Positions 1-7,013 of a DNA stretch of 14,032 bases are shown one piece after another. Each line of letters starts with the position of its first letter. Position 1 is the first letter of the stretch. The stretch is from assembly GCF_905207935.1 (NCBI RefSeq), contig NZ_CAJLNI010000044.1, forward strand, positions 1 through 14,032, given 5' to 3'. The translations under genes were made by a program, and so were the position numbers. The DNA is from an uncultured Haemophilus sp. Lineage in GTDB: Bacteria; Pseudomonadota; Gammaproteobacteria; Enterobacterales; Pasteurellaceae. The notes under the pieces were generated by a model. That model saw only the letters and a program-made list of their open reading frames with translations. It had not been told where the DNA came from and ran no database searches.

Positions 1-6
1 CCTAAC

Positions 7-414
7 TTAGGTCGTTTCAGGAATCTGCGGCAAATTTACGGCTTCCACCGAGCCTAATGCTTTGGCTTTTTGATAAAATGCTAACTTGTATTCCAGCAAG
101 TTTAGATAGCGTTTTAATTCGGCAATTTGGCGCTTCACATTTTCTGTTTGGCTTTCAAATAATGCAAGGCGTTCGTCAATGGTATCGTCGCCAATAGTGG
201 TGCATTCAGCGAAGCGTTTGATGTCTTTTAAGCTCATTCCTGTATTTTTCAAGCATTGTAATAAACTCAACCATTGCAAGTCGTTATCTGTAAAACGGCG
301 ATTACCGTGTTCATCGCGTCCAACGTTAGGCAATAAGCCCTCTTTGTCGTAAAAGCGTAAAGTGTGGGCAGAAATACCGATTTTTTCGGCAGCTTTAGCT
401 GTGGTGTAAGTCAT
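7..414 (-). CDS. nmlR: MerR-family thiol/aldehyde-responsive regulator NmlR
   Basis: This encodes a 135-residue MerR-family transcription factor. An N-terminal winged helix-turn-helix (residues 3-40, with TLRFYDKEGLLP and the wing residues GNRRF) is followed by a long dimerisation helix (about 80-120). Two cysteines are visible, Cys54 (LLQCLKNTG) and Cys71. Cys54 matches the cysteine known to be important in NmlR of Neisseria and Haemophilus, which controls adhC in response to reactive aldehydes and nitrosative or carbonyl stress. The reading frame stays open to base 567, but the ATG at 414 is the likely start: it has a GGAAGG ribosome binding site just upstream and gives the usual length with the canonical MerR N-terminus. 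It is divergent from adhC, with 121 bases between the starts. The function is inferred from family, cysteine pattern and context; confidence is high. Confidence 0.93.
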   Translation of the reverse strand: MTYTTAKAAEKIGISAHTLRFYDKEGLLPNVGRDEHGNRRFTDNDLQWLSLLQCLKNTGMSLKDIKRFAECTTIGDDTIDERLALFESQTENVKRQIAELKRYLNLLEYKLAFYQKAKALGSVEAVNLPQIPETT

Positions 415-449
415 TTCCCTTCCTTCCAAATAAAAAGTTGCAAAAAACG

Positions 450-503
450 CTTGCCTTAGAGTGAGCTCTAAAGTATAAACTATTACTATCTTGCTTAGGC
501 AAG
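450..503. promoter_or_regulatory. nmlR/adhC face-to-face promoters and MerR-type operator
   Basis: Toward adhC there is a -35 TTGCCT (451-456) and a -10 TAAACT (476-481) with a 19-base spacer, the over-long spacing that MerR regulators correct by DNA distortion. TATAAA at 474-479 with 17 bases is an alternative -10. The spacer holds an imperfect dyad of 8-base half sites (454-461 and 466-473, AGAG/CTCT core) separated by TGAG, the probable NmlR operator. Toward nmlR there is a second TTGCCT (502 back to 497) and TATACT (477 back to 472), also 19 bases apart. The two -10 elements overlap, so polymerases could not occupy both. The motifs are seen directly; their function is inferred. Confidence 0.75.
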
Positions 504-535
504 GCAACTTTGTCAATGAATTAAGAGGAAAAACA

Positions 536-1672
536 ATGGAAATTAAACAAATCAATTCAACGATCAAATCTCGAGCAGCGGTGGCATTCGCCCCAAATCA
601 ACCTTTACAAATTGTAGAAATCGACGTAGAAATGCCACGCAAAGGCGAAGTGTTAATCCGCAACACTCACACGGGCGTGTGCCATACTGATGCATTTACA
701 TTATCAGGAAGTGATCCTGAAGGCGTATTCCCAGTAGTGCTTGGGCACGAAGGTGCGGGTGTGGTTGTTGCTGTGGGCGAAGGCGTGTTAAGCGTAAAAC
801 CAGGTGATCACGTTATTCCGCTTTACACCGCAGAATGTGGTGAATGTGAGTTTTGTCGTTCAGGTAAAACCAACTTATGCGTCTCAGTGCGTGATACACA
901 AGGTAAAGGTTTAATGCCGGACGGCACGACGCGTTTTTCTTATCAAGGTCAGCCAATCTATCATTATATGGGCTGTTCAACCTTTAGTGAATATTCTGTT
1001 GTTGCAGAAGTGTCACTGGCGAAAATCAACCCAGAAGCGAACCACGAACAAGTATGTTTACTTGGCTGTGGCGTTACCACAGGTATTGGTGCGGTACATA
1101 ATACAGCAAAAGTGCAAGAAGGTGACTCTGTTGCGGTGTTTGGCTTGGGAGCGATTGGTTTAGCTGTGGTGCAAGGTGCACGTCAAGCTAAAGCGGGTCG
1201 TATTATTGCTATCGATACCAATCCCTCAAAATTCGAGTTGGCAAAACAGTTTGGTGCAACGGATTGTTTAAACCCTAACGATTACGATAAACCGATCAAA
1301 GATGTGTTGTTAGACATTAATAAATGGGGTATTGATCACACTTTTGAATGTATCGGCAACGTAAACGTAATGCGTCAAGCATTAGAAAGTGCACACCGTG
1401 GTTGGGGACAATCCATTATCATCGGCGTAGCGGGTGCAGGACAAGAAATTTCAACGCGTCCGTTCCAGTTGGTAACCGGTCGTGTTTGGAAAGGCAGCGC
1501 ATTTGGTGGTGTGAAAGGTCGCTCTGAACTTCCGAAAATGGTGGAAGATTCAATGAAAGGTGACATCCAGTTAGAACCGTTTGTGACTCACACAATGACA
1601 CTCGAACAAATCAATGAAGCCTTTGAGTTAATGCATGAAGGTAAATCGATCCGTACTGTTATTCATTACTAA
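536..1672 (+). CDS. adhC: S-(hydroxymethyl)glutathione dehydrogenase / class III alcohol dehydrogenase
   Basis: This encodes a 378-residue zinc- and NAD-dependent class III alcohol dehydrogenase. It oxidises S-hydroxymethylglutathione (formaldehyde plus glutathione) to S-formylglutathione and, in this family, also reduces S-nitrosoglutathione. Catalytic zinc ligands are visible at Cys49 (GVCHTD), His71-Glu72 (GHEGAG) and Cys178 (LLGCGVTTG). The structural zinc is held by Cys101, 104, 107 and 115. The Rossmann nucleotide-binding loop GLGAIG lies near residues 203-208. The ATG at 536 is chosen because TAAGAGG lies at the right distance upstream and it gives the family length; the frame is open further upstream but crosses the promoter. 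estD follows after 8 bases, so the two form an operon controlled by NmlR. In Haemophilus and Neisseria this enzyme counters aldehyde and nitrosative stress. Confidence 0.96.
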   Translation: MEIKQINSTIKSRAAVAFAPNQPLQIVEIDVEMPRKGEVLIRNTHTGVCHTDAFTLSGSDPEGVFPVVLGHEGAGVVVAVGEGVLSVKPGDHVIPLYTAECGECEFCRSGKTNLCVSVRDTQGKGLMPDGTTRFSYQGQPIYHYMGCSTFSEYSVVAEVSLAKINPEANHEQVCLLGCGVTTGIGAVHNTAKVQEGDSVAVFGLGAIGLAVVQGARQAKAGRIIAIDTNPSKFELAKQFGATDCLNPNDYDKPIKDVLLDINKWGIDHTFECIGNVNVMRQALESAHRGWGQSIIIGVAGAGQEISTRPFQLVTGRVWKGSAFGGVKGRSELPKMVEDSMKGDIQLEPFVTHTMTLEQINEAFELMHEGKSIRTVIHY

Positions 1673-1680
1673 GGTACACT

Positions 1681-2508
1681 ATGAAACTGATTGAACAACA
1701 TCAAATTTTTGGTGGTTTGCAGCAAGTTTGGGCACATGATGCCCAAACGCTTCAATGCGAAATGAAATTTGCCGCCTATTTGCCAAATAATCCGGAAAAT
1801 CGACCGCTTGGTGTGATTTATTGGCTTTCCGGCTTAACGTGTACGGAACAAAATTTCATTACCAAATCGGGCTTTCAACGTTATGCATCAGAACATCAAG
1901 TGATTGTGGTTGCGCCTGATACTAGCCCTCGTGGAGAGCAAGTGCCGAACGATGCAGCTTACGATTTAGGGCAAGGTGCGGGCTTTTATCTTAATGCGAC
2001 CGAGCAGCCTTGGGCGACGAATTATCAGATGTATGATTATATTTTGAATGAGTTGCCTACTCTAATTGAAGCAAATTTCCCAACCAACGGCAAACGTTCC
2101 ATTATGGGACATTCAATGGGCGGACACGGTGCATTGGTATTGGCACTGAGAAACCAAGAACGTTATCAAAGTGTTTCTGCCTTTTCGCCTATTTTATCGC
2201 CAAGCCTCGTGCCTTGGGGAGAAAAAGCCTTTACTGCTTATTTAGGGGAAGATCGTGAAAAATGGCAGCAATATGATGCCAGCTCGCTCATTCAACAAGG
2301 CCATAAGGTGCAAGGTATGCGTATTGATCAGGGCTTAGAAGATGAGTTTTTGCCAACACAATTGCGTACCGAAGATTTTATCGAAACCTGTCGTGCAGCA
2401 AATCAACCGCTCGATGTGCGTTTCCACAAAGGCTACGATCATAGCTATTACTTCATCGCCAGTTTTATTGGTGAGCATATTGCCTATCATGCGGCATTTT
2501 TGAAGTAA
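1681..2508 (+). CDS. estD: S-formylglutathione hydrolase (esterase D family)
   Basis: This encodes a 275-residue cytoplasmic alpha/beta hydrolase of the esterase D/FrmB/FghA family. It hydrolyses S-formylglutathione to formate and glutathione, the step after AdhC. The nucleophile Ser145 lies in GHSMGG. The probable acid Asp221 (DQGLEDEF) and His254 (GYDHSYYF) complete the triad with the same spacing as human esterase D. The oxyanion region WLSGLTCTEQNF (about 48-59) is also typical. The length is normal. It starts 8 bases after adhC with only a weak AAGG ribosome site, which fits translation from a shared transcript. A strong hairpin terminator follows about 70 bases after the stop. Beyond the TAA the frame reads on for 15 codons to a second TAA (2554-2556), probably without meaning. 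Confidence 0.95.
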   Translation: MKLIEQHQIFGGLQQVWAHDAQTLQCEMKFAAYLPNNPENRPLGVIYWLSGLTCTEQNFITKSGFQRYASEHQVIVVAPDTSPRGEQVPNDAAYDLGQGAGFYLNATEQPWATNYQMYDYILNELPTLIEANFPTNGKRSIMGHSMGGHGALVLALRNQERYQSVSAFSPILSPSLVPWGEKAFTAYLGEDREKWQQYDASSLIQQGHKVQGMRIDQGLEDEFLPTQLRTEDFIETCRAANQPLDVRFHKGYDHSYYFIASFIGEHIAYHAAFLK

Positions 2509-2575
2509 ACCAAAGAAGTGATTGGTGAATCGATAAAACGTTGGAACGAACGTTAATTTTCATTTTAATGAATTA

Positions 2576-2606
2576 AAAAGGCATCAGATTGATGCCTTTT
2601 GTTTTT
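2576..2606 (+). terminator. Intrinsic terminator of the adhC-estD operon
   Basis: This is a perfect 11-base-pair hairpin with arms AAAAGGCATCA (2576-2586) and TGATGCCTTTT (2590-2600), a GAT loop, and a T-rich tail. It lies about 70 bases after the estD stop. Its right arm and tail overlap the first codons of the toxin fragment frame, which argues against efficient read-through from estD into the next gene. Confidence 0.88.
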
Positions 2607-2931
2607 ATTCACTATAAGAAAAAATATTCTTTCACAATATGAGCAGGTTTCAGATAATGTATTACTTCATAAAGAAACAGGTGAAATAGTGAATGGTCCG
2701 TTTGATATAGGGCATATTCCAGGATGGGAGCATAGAAGATTAGAAGAGGCTGCTAAACAATTGGGTTTAACAAGACAGGAATTTAATGATTACGTAAATT
2801 CAAGACCCAACATTTTTAGGCTAGAGAATCGTTCTGAAAATCGAAGCCATAGAAATGAGATGCCGGGAAATGGTGATATTCAAAAAATTAAAGAGGATAT
2901 GAAATTGTTTTTACACAAAAGAGGAAACTAA
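2599..2931 (+). CDS. Orphan GH-E nuclease toxin domain (C-terminal fragment of a polymorphic/CDI-type toxin)
   Basis: This is a frame of up to 110 residues carrying the hallmark residues of GH-E nucleases (HNH/endonuclease VII-like superfamily, the toxic tips of CdiA-like and other secreted polymorphic toxins). Gly38-His39 lie in FDIGHIPGWE, Glu44 follows, and NRSHRNE occupies residues 81-87. The pattern fits the family's Gly-His...Glu...Asn-Arg-Ser-His-x-x-Glu layout, so the catalytic module looks complete. Missing are a secretion signal, the filamentous-haemagglutinin part and a pretoxin motif. An in-frame TGA at 2590-2592 sits just upstream, and the only early start is a TTG at 2599 inside the terminator with no ribosome site; GTG 2689 is an alternative. 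It is therefore best read as the 3' remnant or displaced toxin cassette. AGA and ATA codons are frequent, unlike the neighbours. The next gene, one base away, is the likely immunity gene. The family call is from motif memory, not a search. Confidence 0.75.
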   Translation: MFLFTIRKNILSQYEQVSDNVLLHKETGEIVNGPFDIGHIPGWEHRRLEEAAKQLGLTRQEFNDYVNSRPNIFRLENRSENRSHRNEMPGNGDIQKIKEDMKLFLHKRGN

Positions 2932-2932
2932 T

Positions 2933-3475
2933 ATGACAAATTTATATGAAGAATATAAAGATGACCCTAAGATGCTTGTTGCGATAGCAGATAGAGAAGG
3001 AAATATCGCAATGTTGGAGGATATTTTCTTTATAAGTAAAAAGTTAGATATTCACTATGTATCGGCAGATAAATGGAATTGGCTACACCAGTGTAATTTA
3101 ATTTTTGCGGCTCCGTTGTCGGTTGTGGAGTTTTATATAAAACATGGAGTGGAGATTAATGCGCAAGATATGTACGGAATGACTCCCTTGCATTATGCAT
3201 TACGAAGTAAAAATATTGATGCTGCGATAGCGTTACTTAAGGCTGGTGCAAACCCTAATTTACCAAATGAAAGAGGAATTACACCTTTATCCTATATTAA
3301 TGGTTTCCCAGAAAGGCTGGATTTGCTTCAATTAATGCTAGATAACGGGGGAGATGTAGATTTCTTTACTGGACAGCATGGTATTTTAGAAGGGATCAAA
3401 AAATATCGTTCACAAGATCCTAAATTTAAACCGGTGATTGAGTTAATGGAAAAGTATTCCAAAAAGGGCATTTAA
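2933..3475 (+). CDS. Ankyrin-repeat protein, probable immunity protein for the GH-E toxin
   Basis: This encodes a 180-residue protein with no signal peptide or membrane segment, so probably cytoplasmic. Ankyrin repeats are recognisable. One runs from about residue 80 (YGMTPLHYALRSKN, then IALLKAGANPN) and the next from about 113 (RGITPLSYINGFPE, then LMLDNGGDVD). A degenerate repeat precedes them (VVEFYIKHGVEINAQD). Ankyrin proteins are a known immunity class in polymorphic toxin systems. The position one base after the toxin frame, with GAGG of the ribosome site lying inside the toxin's last codons, is the classic toxin-immunity layout. Base composition is AT-rich (about 35% GC in sampled stretches) with ATA, AGA and GGA codons, which suggests transfer together with the toxin. 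It could instead be an ankyrin protein of unrelated role; the immunity assignment is inference. Confidence 0.8.
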   Translation: MTNLYEEYKDDPKMLVAIADREGNIAMLEDIFFISKKLDIHYVSADKWNWLHQCNLIFAAPLSVVEFYIKHGVEINAQDMYGMTPLHYALRSKNIDAAIALLKAGANPNLPNERGITPLSYINGFPERLDLLQLMLDNGGDVDFFTGQHGILEGIKKYRSQDPKFKPVIELMEKYSKKGI

Positions 3476-3560
3476 TTTACTTTGGGAATAAATTTTAAAG
3501 GTGTGCTATATAAAGCTCATTTTTAATTATTTACAAGTAGATTGGAAAAATGGAAATATC

Positions 3561-3619
3561 AAAGTGCGGTCAATTTTCAAAGAGTTTTTAAACCTCTCAA
3601 AAATTGACCGCACTTTTGC
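3561..3619. terminator. Two-way terminator from inverted uptake signals
   Basis: A 17-base-pair inverted repeat (AAAGTGCGGTCAATTTT at 3561-3577 and its complement at 3600-3616) contains one perfect uptake signal in each arm (3562-3570 and 3607-3615). It sits between the convergent ankyrin gene and the autotransporter gene. AT-rich ends on both sides suit termination in both directions. The 22-base inner segment can add a short AGAG/CTCT pairing. Confidence 0.8.
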
Positions 3620-3633
3620 ATCATTAGATATCG

Positions 3634-6600
3634 TTAAAACGAGAAACGTAATTCCGCATTCACATTATTCGCTTTGGTATCGTGGTTATAAGCACCTTGA
3701 TAGCCGACTTTTACTCCGAATGCCGGAGTAAATTGCGCTTGTAATGCCACACCTGTCGTGACGATATTTTTCAATTCTTTACCATAAAGATTTGCTACGC
3801 CTTGGTTATTGAGCACCAAGCTGCCTTCAGCGGCTTTATCTTTATGGAAACGATGATAAGCCACATCACCTAATAGATTTAATTGAACGCCACCAATTGC
3901 AAATGGAATGGATGGACGTAAACCTACAGAGGTGACGATTAAATCACGATTGTTGTCTTTTAACTGCACTTCGCCTTTTGTCACACCTTTATTTTTGATG
4001 TGCATATAGCTTACACCAGCATAAGGTTCAATCGCAAAATGTTCGCCTTTTAAGCCTGTGTAGGCAAGTTCAGTAAAGACATTTTGTGTTTGGCTATGGC
4101 TTTTCACACCTTGTGCAAATTCTGCACGTTGTTCGTGTTTACCCCAACTTTGAATAAAGCCAATTTTTGGTGTTAATACGTTGAAACGATGTTCAGCTGT
4201 TAAGCCTAAATGTACAGCACGATCTTTCGAAGTGCGGTCAATTTTGTGACTATTTTGTGTTGAGCCGACAAATACACCTAAATGTTTGTTTGTATCAATG
4301 GTTGCATCAATACCCACAAGTTGATTGTACGCATGGCTGCTTAAACTATCCGTGCTGAAGTGGGTGAAGGTGCCACTTGTCCAAATTTGTGTACCTGCAT
4401 TAAGTTGAGCTCTTACTGCGCCTGGTTGAGCAAGTTGCTGACGAAGCAATAAGCCATTTAATACATTGTGTTGTTGGGCAGCGAGATCTTCATCATAGCT
4501 TAAACGAGCAAAGGCTTGGCGAGCATTCTCTTTTGTTCCCCAAATGAGGCTTTGATATGCTGCACTGCTTGTTGCTGCATCTAAGGCATTGGCGATAGCC
4601 ACTTCATTTTCAGTCGTTGCTGCAGATGAAAGGGCTTTTTTCTGAACGGTCACTTTCAACGTATTCGCATTACTTTCATTTTTAACGGCAAAGAAATCAT
4701 AAGTGCGAGGTGTTTCAACTACCGCATTTTCAGCTCCTACAAATGAGCCAGTACCTTGTACTGAAACCACTTTTTGTGGATCTTGTTGTAATTGAGGCAG
4801 AATTTCTTCGTCAAATTTATTTGGCACTAAAACAGAACCGTCTGCAAAGGTTGCATTGACGTTAGCAATACCATTATTCAGTAAGAAACGACCACCTTTT
4901 TCCACTGTCGCAGTGACCGTTTTCGCGGTGCTGGTTAAGGTTTCGGTAACAAATCCATTCTCACTTGGTTTAGTGACTTCCGCTTTTGGTAACACTTCCA
5001 ATGTTGCACCTTGTTTTACGATGACTTGTTGTGCCGAACCAAGGGATTGATTTAACCCTGAAAGTTGACCTTCATTTACAGTAATTGCACCAGTGAAGCT
5101 GTTATTACCGGTGAGGGTTAAGGTGCCAGCCCCATTTTTAGTTAATGCACCAACATAGCCTTGTGCAGCACGTTCATTACGAGCGGCTTCACGCGCTAAA
5201 CCTACTTGATATTCTGCTTTTTCTTCAGCTGTCGCACCTGCACGATTTTGCATTAATGCTTCTAATTCTGCTTTGCGTGTTGCCCAAGTCGTCGCTTCAG
5301 CTTGATCTTCGACTTGACGTGCTTTGATGGCTTTATCGCTAATATCATTTGACCAAACATCATTTTGATTGAGGTTGATTTTCATGTTTCCTAAGAATTG
5401 ACCTGGGCCAAACATCGCTTTGCCAAGATCTAAAATTCCCCAACCCCAAACGTTACTTGGTACACCTTGTTCAGTTTCCCAACGTTCTAATGGTTTACCT
5501 TCGAGCCCTTTGCGAAGTGTGGTTTGTCTTGCTGTAGTCAGCATGACATCACGTGCTTGATCGGTTGTCATGTATGGATAGCGAGAAAGAATGACACCTA
5601 ATGCACCACTTACGTGTGGGGCAGCCATTGAAGTACCACCAGCTGATTTGTAAATAGGGTCACCATAAGTATTGTTGTCTTGTAATTGAATGTAGGAGGA
5701 ATAGATGTTGGCGGATGGCGCCGCAATCGTCCACCATTTTGAATGGCCGGCGAGGTTAAATTCTTGAATATCTGCGCCTGCTTTTTCATCACTCACATCG
5801 TCATTTGAATCATTTGGATAGCCTTCACCACCCACTTGACCGGTGACGTTTACCCAGTATTTTTCTGCATCAGGTCTGAAATAGGGCAACATAGCACGCG
5901 TAAAGGACTCCGCCATCATACTGCGGTTACCCGCGGTAAAGACTTGAATTACTTGTTTATTTTTTGCCACTTCATAAGCCGCATCAACAAAGTTTTTCTC
6001 ACCACTCGTGACAAATTGATAATAAGCTTTTTCAGCTTCGCCTAAATTACTTAAATAAATATGTGCTGCAGGACTGGAAATTGGCTCAGGTGCTTTTGGT
6101 ACATCATAATATTGCACGCCATATTCTGGTACATCACGCCAATCATATTTTGGTTTATAGCCTAATGCACCGGCAAAGGATGAATTAACACGACGGTTTG
6201 ACCCCCAACTGTTATTAATTACTTTTGCGCCCGCATCCGCGAGGGCAGAGTAGCCTTGTAAGAAGAAACTATAGTCTTGATTTGGACCATAGGTCATGTT
6301 GTCGTTACCACCCGTGTTGGCAGAATAGAGATTGGCGCCGAATGCTACACCGTGCATTTCGTTGCCGTCACGGCTTGCCGCCATTGTACCGCCAACGTGC
6401 GTACCGTGCGCATCATTGGTATATTTATGCCATGCCCCGTCAATATTGAAGGCTTCACCTTTAGTGAAGATGCCATTATCTGTTTTATCGAAATTGCGTT
6501 TGCCGTTTTTTACGGGTTCATTTTTATTAATTGGACCATTTCCCACCGATGCATCGGGATAACGCATGCCATCTTTACTATAAGTCCCTTCCGTTTTTAC

Positions 6601-6867
6601 AACGTGGATTCGACCGTCTTGAAATTCAGGATGGTTTAATAGCACACCTGAATCCATCACACCAATTTTCACGCCTGAGCCATTAAAGCTAAGAGCATAA
6701 GCCGTGGAGGCATTCATTGAGGTTAAGCCCCAATCTTTGAGGTATTCAGCGCTTTCCCAACTTTTGGTATTACCGGCTTGGCCTTGTTCAGAATAAGCGG
6801 CTGCATTAGCAGCATACCAACCAACAAGTAGTGCGAGTGCGGTTTTTTGAAGTGTTTGAGGTTTCAT
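3634..6867 (-). CDS. Subtilisin-like (S8) serine protease autotransporter
   Basis: This encodes a 1077-residue type Va autotransporter. A signal peptide (residues 1-24, hydrophobic LALLVGWYAANAAA; no lipobox) leads into an S8 protease domain. Its triad is Asp72 (GVMDSGV), His154 (HGTHVGG) and Ser413 (GGTSMAAPHVSG), with oxyanion Asn314 (TAGN). Two long insertions (about 90-150 and 225-300) lie between the catalytic motifs. Residues 515-570 form a charged, Ala/Glu-rich, probably helical linker. An autotransporter-associated beta-strand repeat (TLTLTGNNSFTGAITVNEG) starts near 582. The last ~260 residues look like the outer-membrane barrel and end in the aromatic ELRFSF. No cysteine is present, as usual for such proteins. 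Length and order resemble NalP, SphB1 and Mannheimia Ssa1. The ATG at 6867 has a GGAAG site. Likely roles are cell-surface proteolysis, release or maturation of other surface proteins; the substrate is unknown. Confidence 0.93.
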   Translation of the reverse strand: MKPQTLQKTALALLVGWYAANAAAYSEQGQAGNTKSWESAEYLKDWGLTSMNASTAYALSFNGSGVKIGVMDSGVLLNHPEFQDGRIHVVKTEGTYSKDGMRYPDASVGNGPINKNEPVKNGKRNFDKTDNGIFTKGEAFNIDGAWHKYTNDAHGTHVGGTMAASRDGNEMHGVAFGANLYSANTGGNDNMTYGPNQDYSFFLQGYSALADAGAKVINNSWGSNRRVNSSFAGALGYKPKYDWRDVPEYGVQYYDVPKAPEPISSPAAHIYLSNLGEAEKAYYQFVTSGEKNFVDAAYEVAKNKQVIQVFTAGNRSMMAESFTRAMLPYFRPDAEKYWVNVTGQVGGEGYPNDSNDDVSDEKAGADIQEFNLAGHSKWWTIAAPSANIYSSYIQLQDNNTYGDPIYKSAGGTSMAAPHVSGALGVILSRYPYMTTDQARDVMLTTARQTTLRKGLEGKPLERWETEQGVPSNVWGWGILDLGKAMFGPGQFLGNMKINLNQNDVWSNDISDKAIKARQVEDQAEATTWATRKAELEALMQNRAGATAEEKAEYQVGLAREAARNERAAQGYVGALTKNGAGTLTLTGNNSFTGAITVNEGQLSGLNQSLGSAQQVIVKQGATLEVLPKAEVTKPSENGFVTETLTSTAKTVTATVEKGGRFLLNNGIANVNATFADGSVLVPNKFDEEILPQLQQDPQKVVSVQGTGSFVGAENAVVETPRTYDFFAVKNESNANTLKVTVQKKALSSAATTENEVAIANALDAATSSAAYQSLIWGTKENARQAFARLSYDEDLAAQQHNVLNGLLLRQQLAQPGAVRAQLNAGTQIWTSGTFTHFSTDSLSSHAYNQLVGIDATIDTNKHLGVFVGSTQNSHKIDRTSKDRAVHLGLTAEHRFNVLTPKIGFIQSWGKHEQRAEFAQGVKSHSQTQNVFTELAYTGLKGEHFAIEPYAGVSYMHIKNKGVTKGEVQLKDNNRDLIVTSVGLRPSIPFAIGGVQLNLLGDVAYHRFHKDKAAEGSLVLNNQGVANLYGKELKNIVTTGVALQAQFTPAFGVKVGYQGAYNHDTKANNVNAELRFSF
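4230..4238 (+). repeat. DNA uptake signal inside the autotransporter gene
   Basis: This is a perfect AAGTGCGGT followed by CAATTTT, the typical AT extension. On the coding strand it contributes the residues IDRTS (about 876-880) in the barrel region, probably a tolerant loop. Confidence 0.9.
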
Positions 6868-6902
6868 GTTGTCTTCCTTTATCTTTTTGATTTTAGGAGG
6901 CT

Positions 6903-6931
6903 ATTATTCGCCTCATCGCGAAGCGCTTCAA
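6903..6931 (-). promoter_or_regulatory. Candidate autotransporter promoter
   Basis: Read on the minus strand, TTGAAG (6931 back to 6926) and AATAAT (6908 back to 6903) are separated by 17 bases. This would start transcription near 6896, about 30 bases before the autotransporter ATG. The -35 overlaps the palindrome at 6920-6929. It is a sequence match only. Confidence 0.45.
6920..6929. promoter_or_regulatory. LacI/GalR-type operator-like palindrome
   Basis: GAAGCGCTTC is a perfect 10-base palindrome with the AAGCGCTT core and central CpG typical of LacI/GalR-family operators. It overlaps the candidate -35 of the autotransporter promoter, a position suited to repression. No regulator gene lies in the window, so the binding protein is unknown. 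Confidence 0.4.
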
Positions 6932-6968
6932 TGACTCAAATCAAAATTTCAGAGAAAAATGTTTATTC

Positions 6969-6984
6969 TGTGACAACGATCACA
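6969..6984. promoter_or_regulatory. CRP (cAMP receptor protein) binding site
   Basis: TGTGACAACGATCACA is a perfect TGTGA-N6-TCACA consensus. Its centre lies about 72 bases upstream of the predicted galE start point and about 80 upstream of the predicted autotransporter start point. Both distances are plausible for CRP activation of class I type. An uptake signal follows three bases later. Confidence 0.75.
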
Positions 6985-6987
6985 CCA

Positions 6988-6996
6988 AAGTGCGGT
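6988..6996 (+). repeat. DNA uptake signal in the autotransporter/galE intergenic region
   Basis: This is a perfect AAGTGCGGT followed by CAAAA, placed between the CRP site and the galE promoter, unpaired. Confidence 0.9.
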
Positions 6997-7013
6997 CAAA
7001 AGAGGGGATAAAT

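Noticed and set aside
490..503. Hairpin CTTGC-TTAG-GCAAG in the adhC leader as an attenuator
   Set aside because: Only five base pairs with no T-run; the bases are better explained as the -35 of the nmlR promoter.
415..567. N-terminal extension of the NmlR frame
   Set aside because: It would cross both promoters and the operator; the ATG at 414 has a good ribosome site and gives the normal MerR length.
2509..2556. Fifteen in-frame codons after the estD stop, ending in TAA, as a possible gene remnant
   Set aside because: Too short to judge, and the esterase already has full family length at its own stop; no motif is recognisable.
3501..3731. A 76-codon plus-strand frame after the ankyrin gene
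   Set aside because: It starts with GTG without a ribosome site, runs through the uptake-signal terminator and into the 3' end of the autotransporter gene on the other strand; its residues KIDRTF are just the translation of the uptake signal.
4856..6639. Several plus-strand open frames opposite the autotransporter gene
   Set aside because: They are mirror frames of a long, well-supported coding region, with no ribosome sites or recognisable domains.
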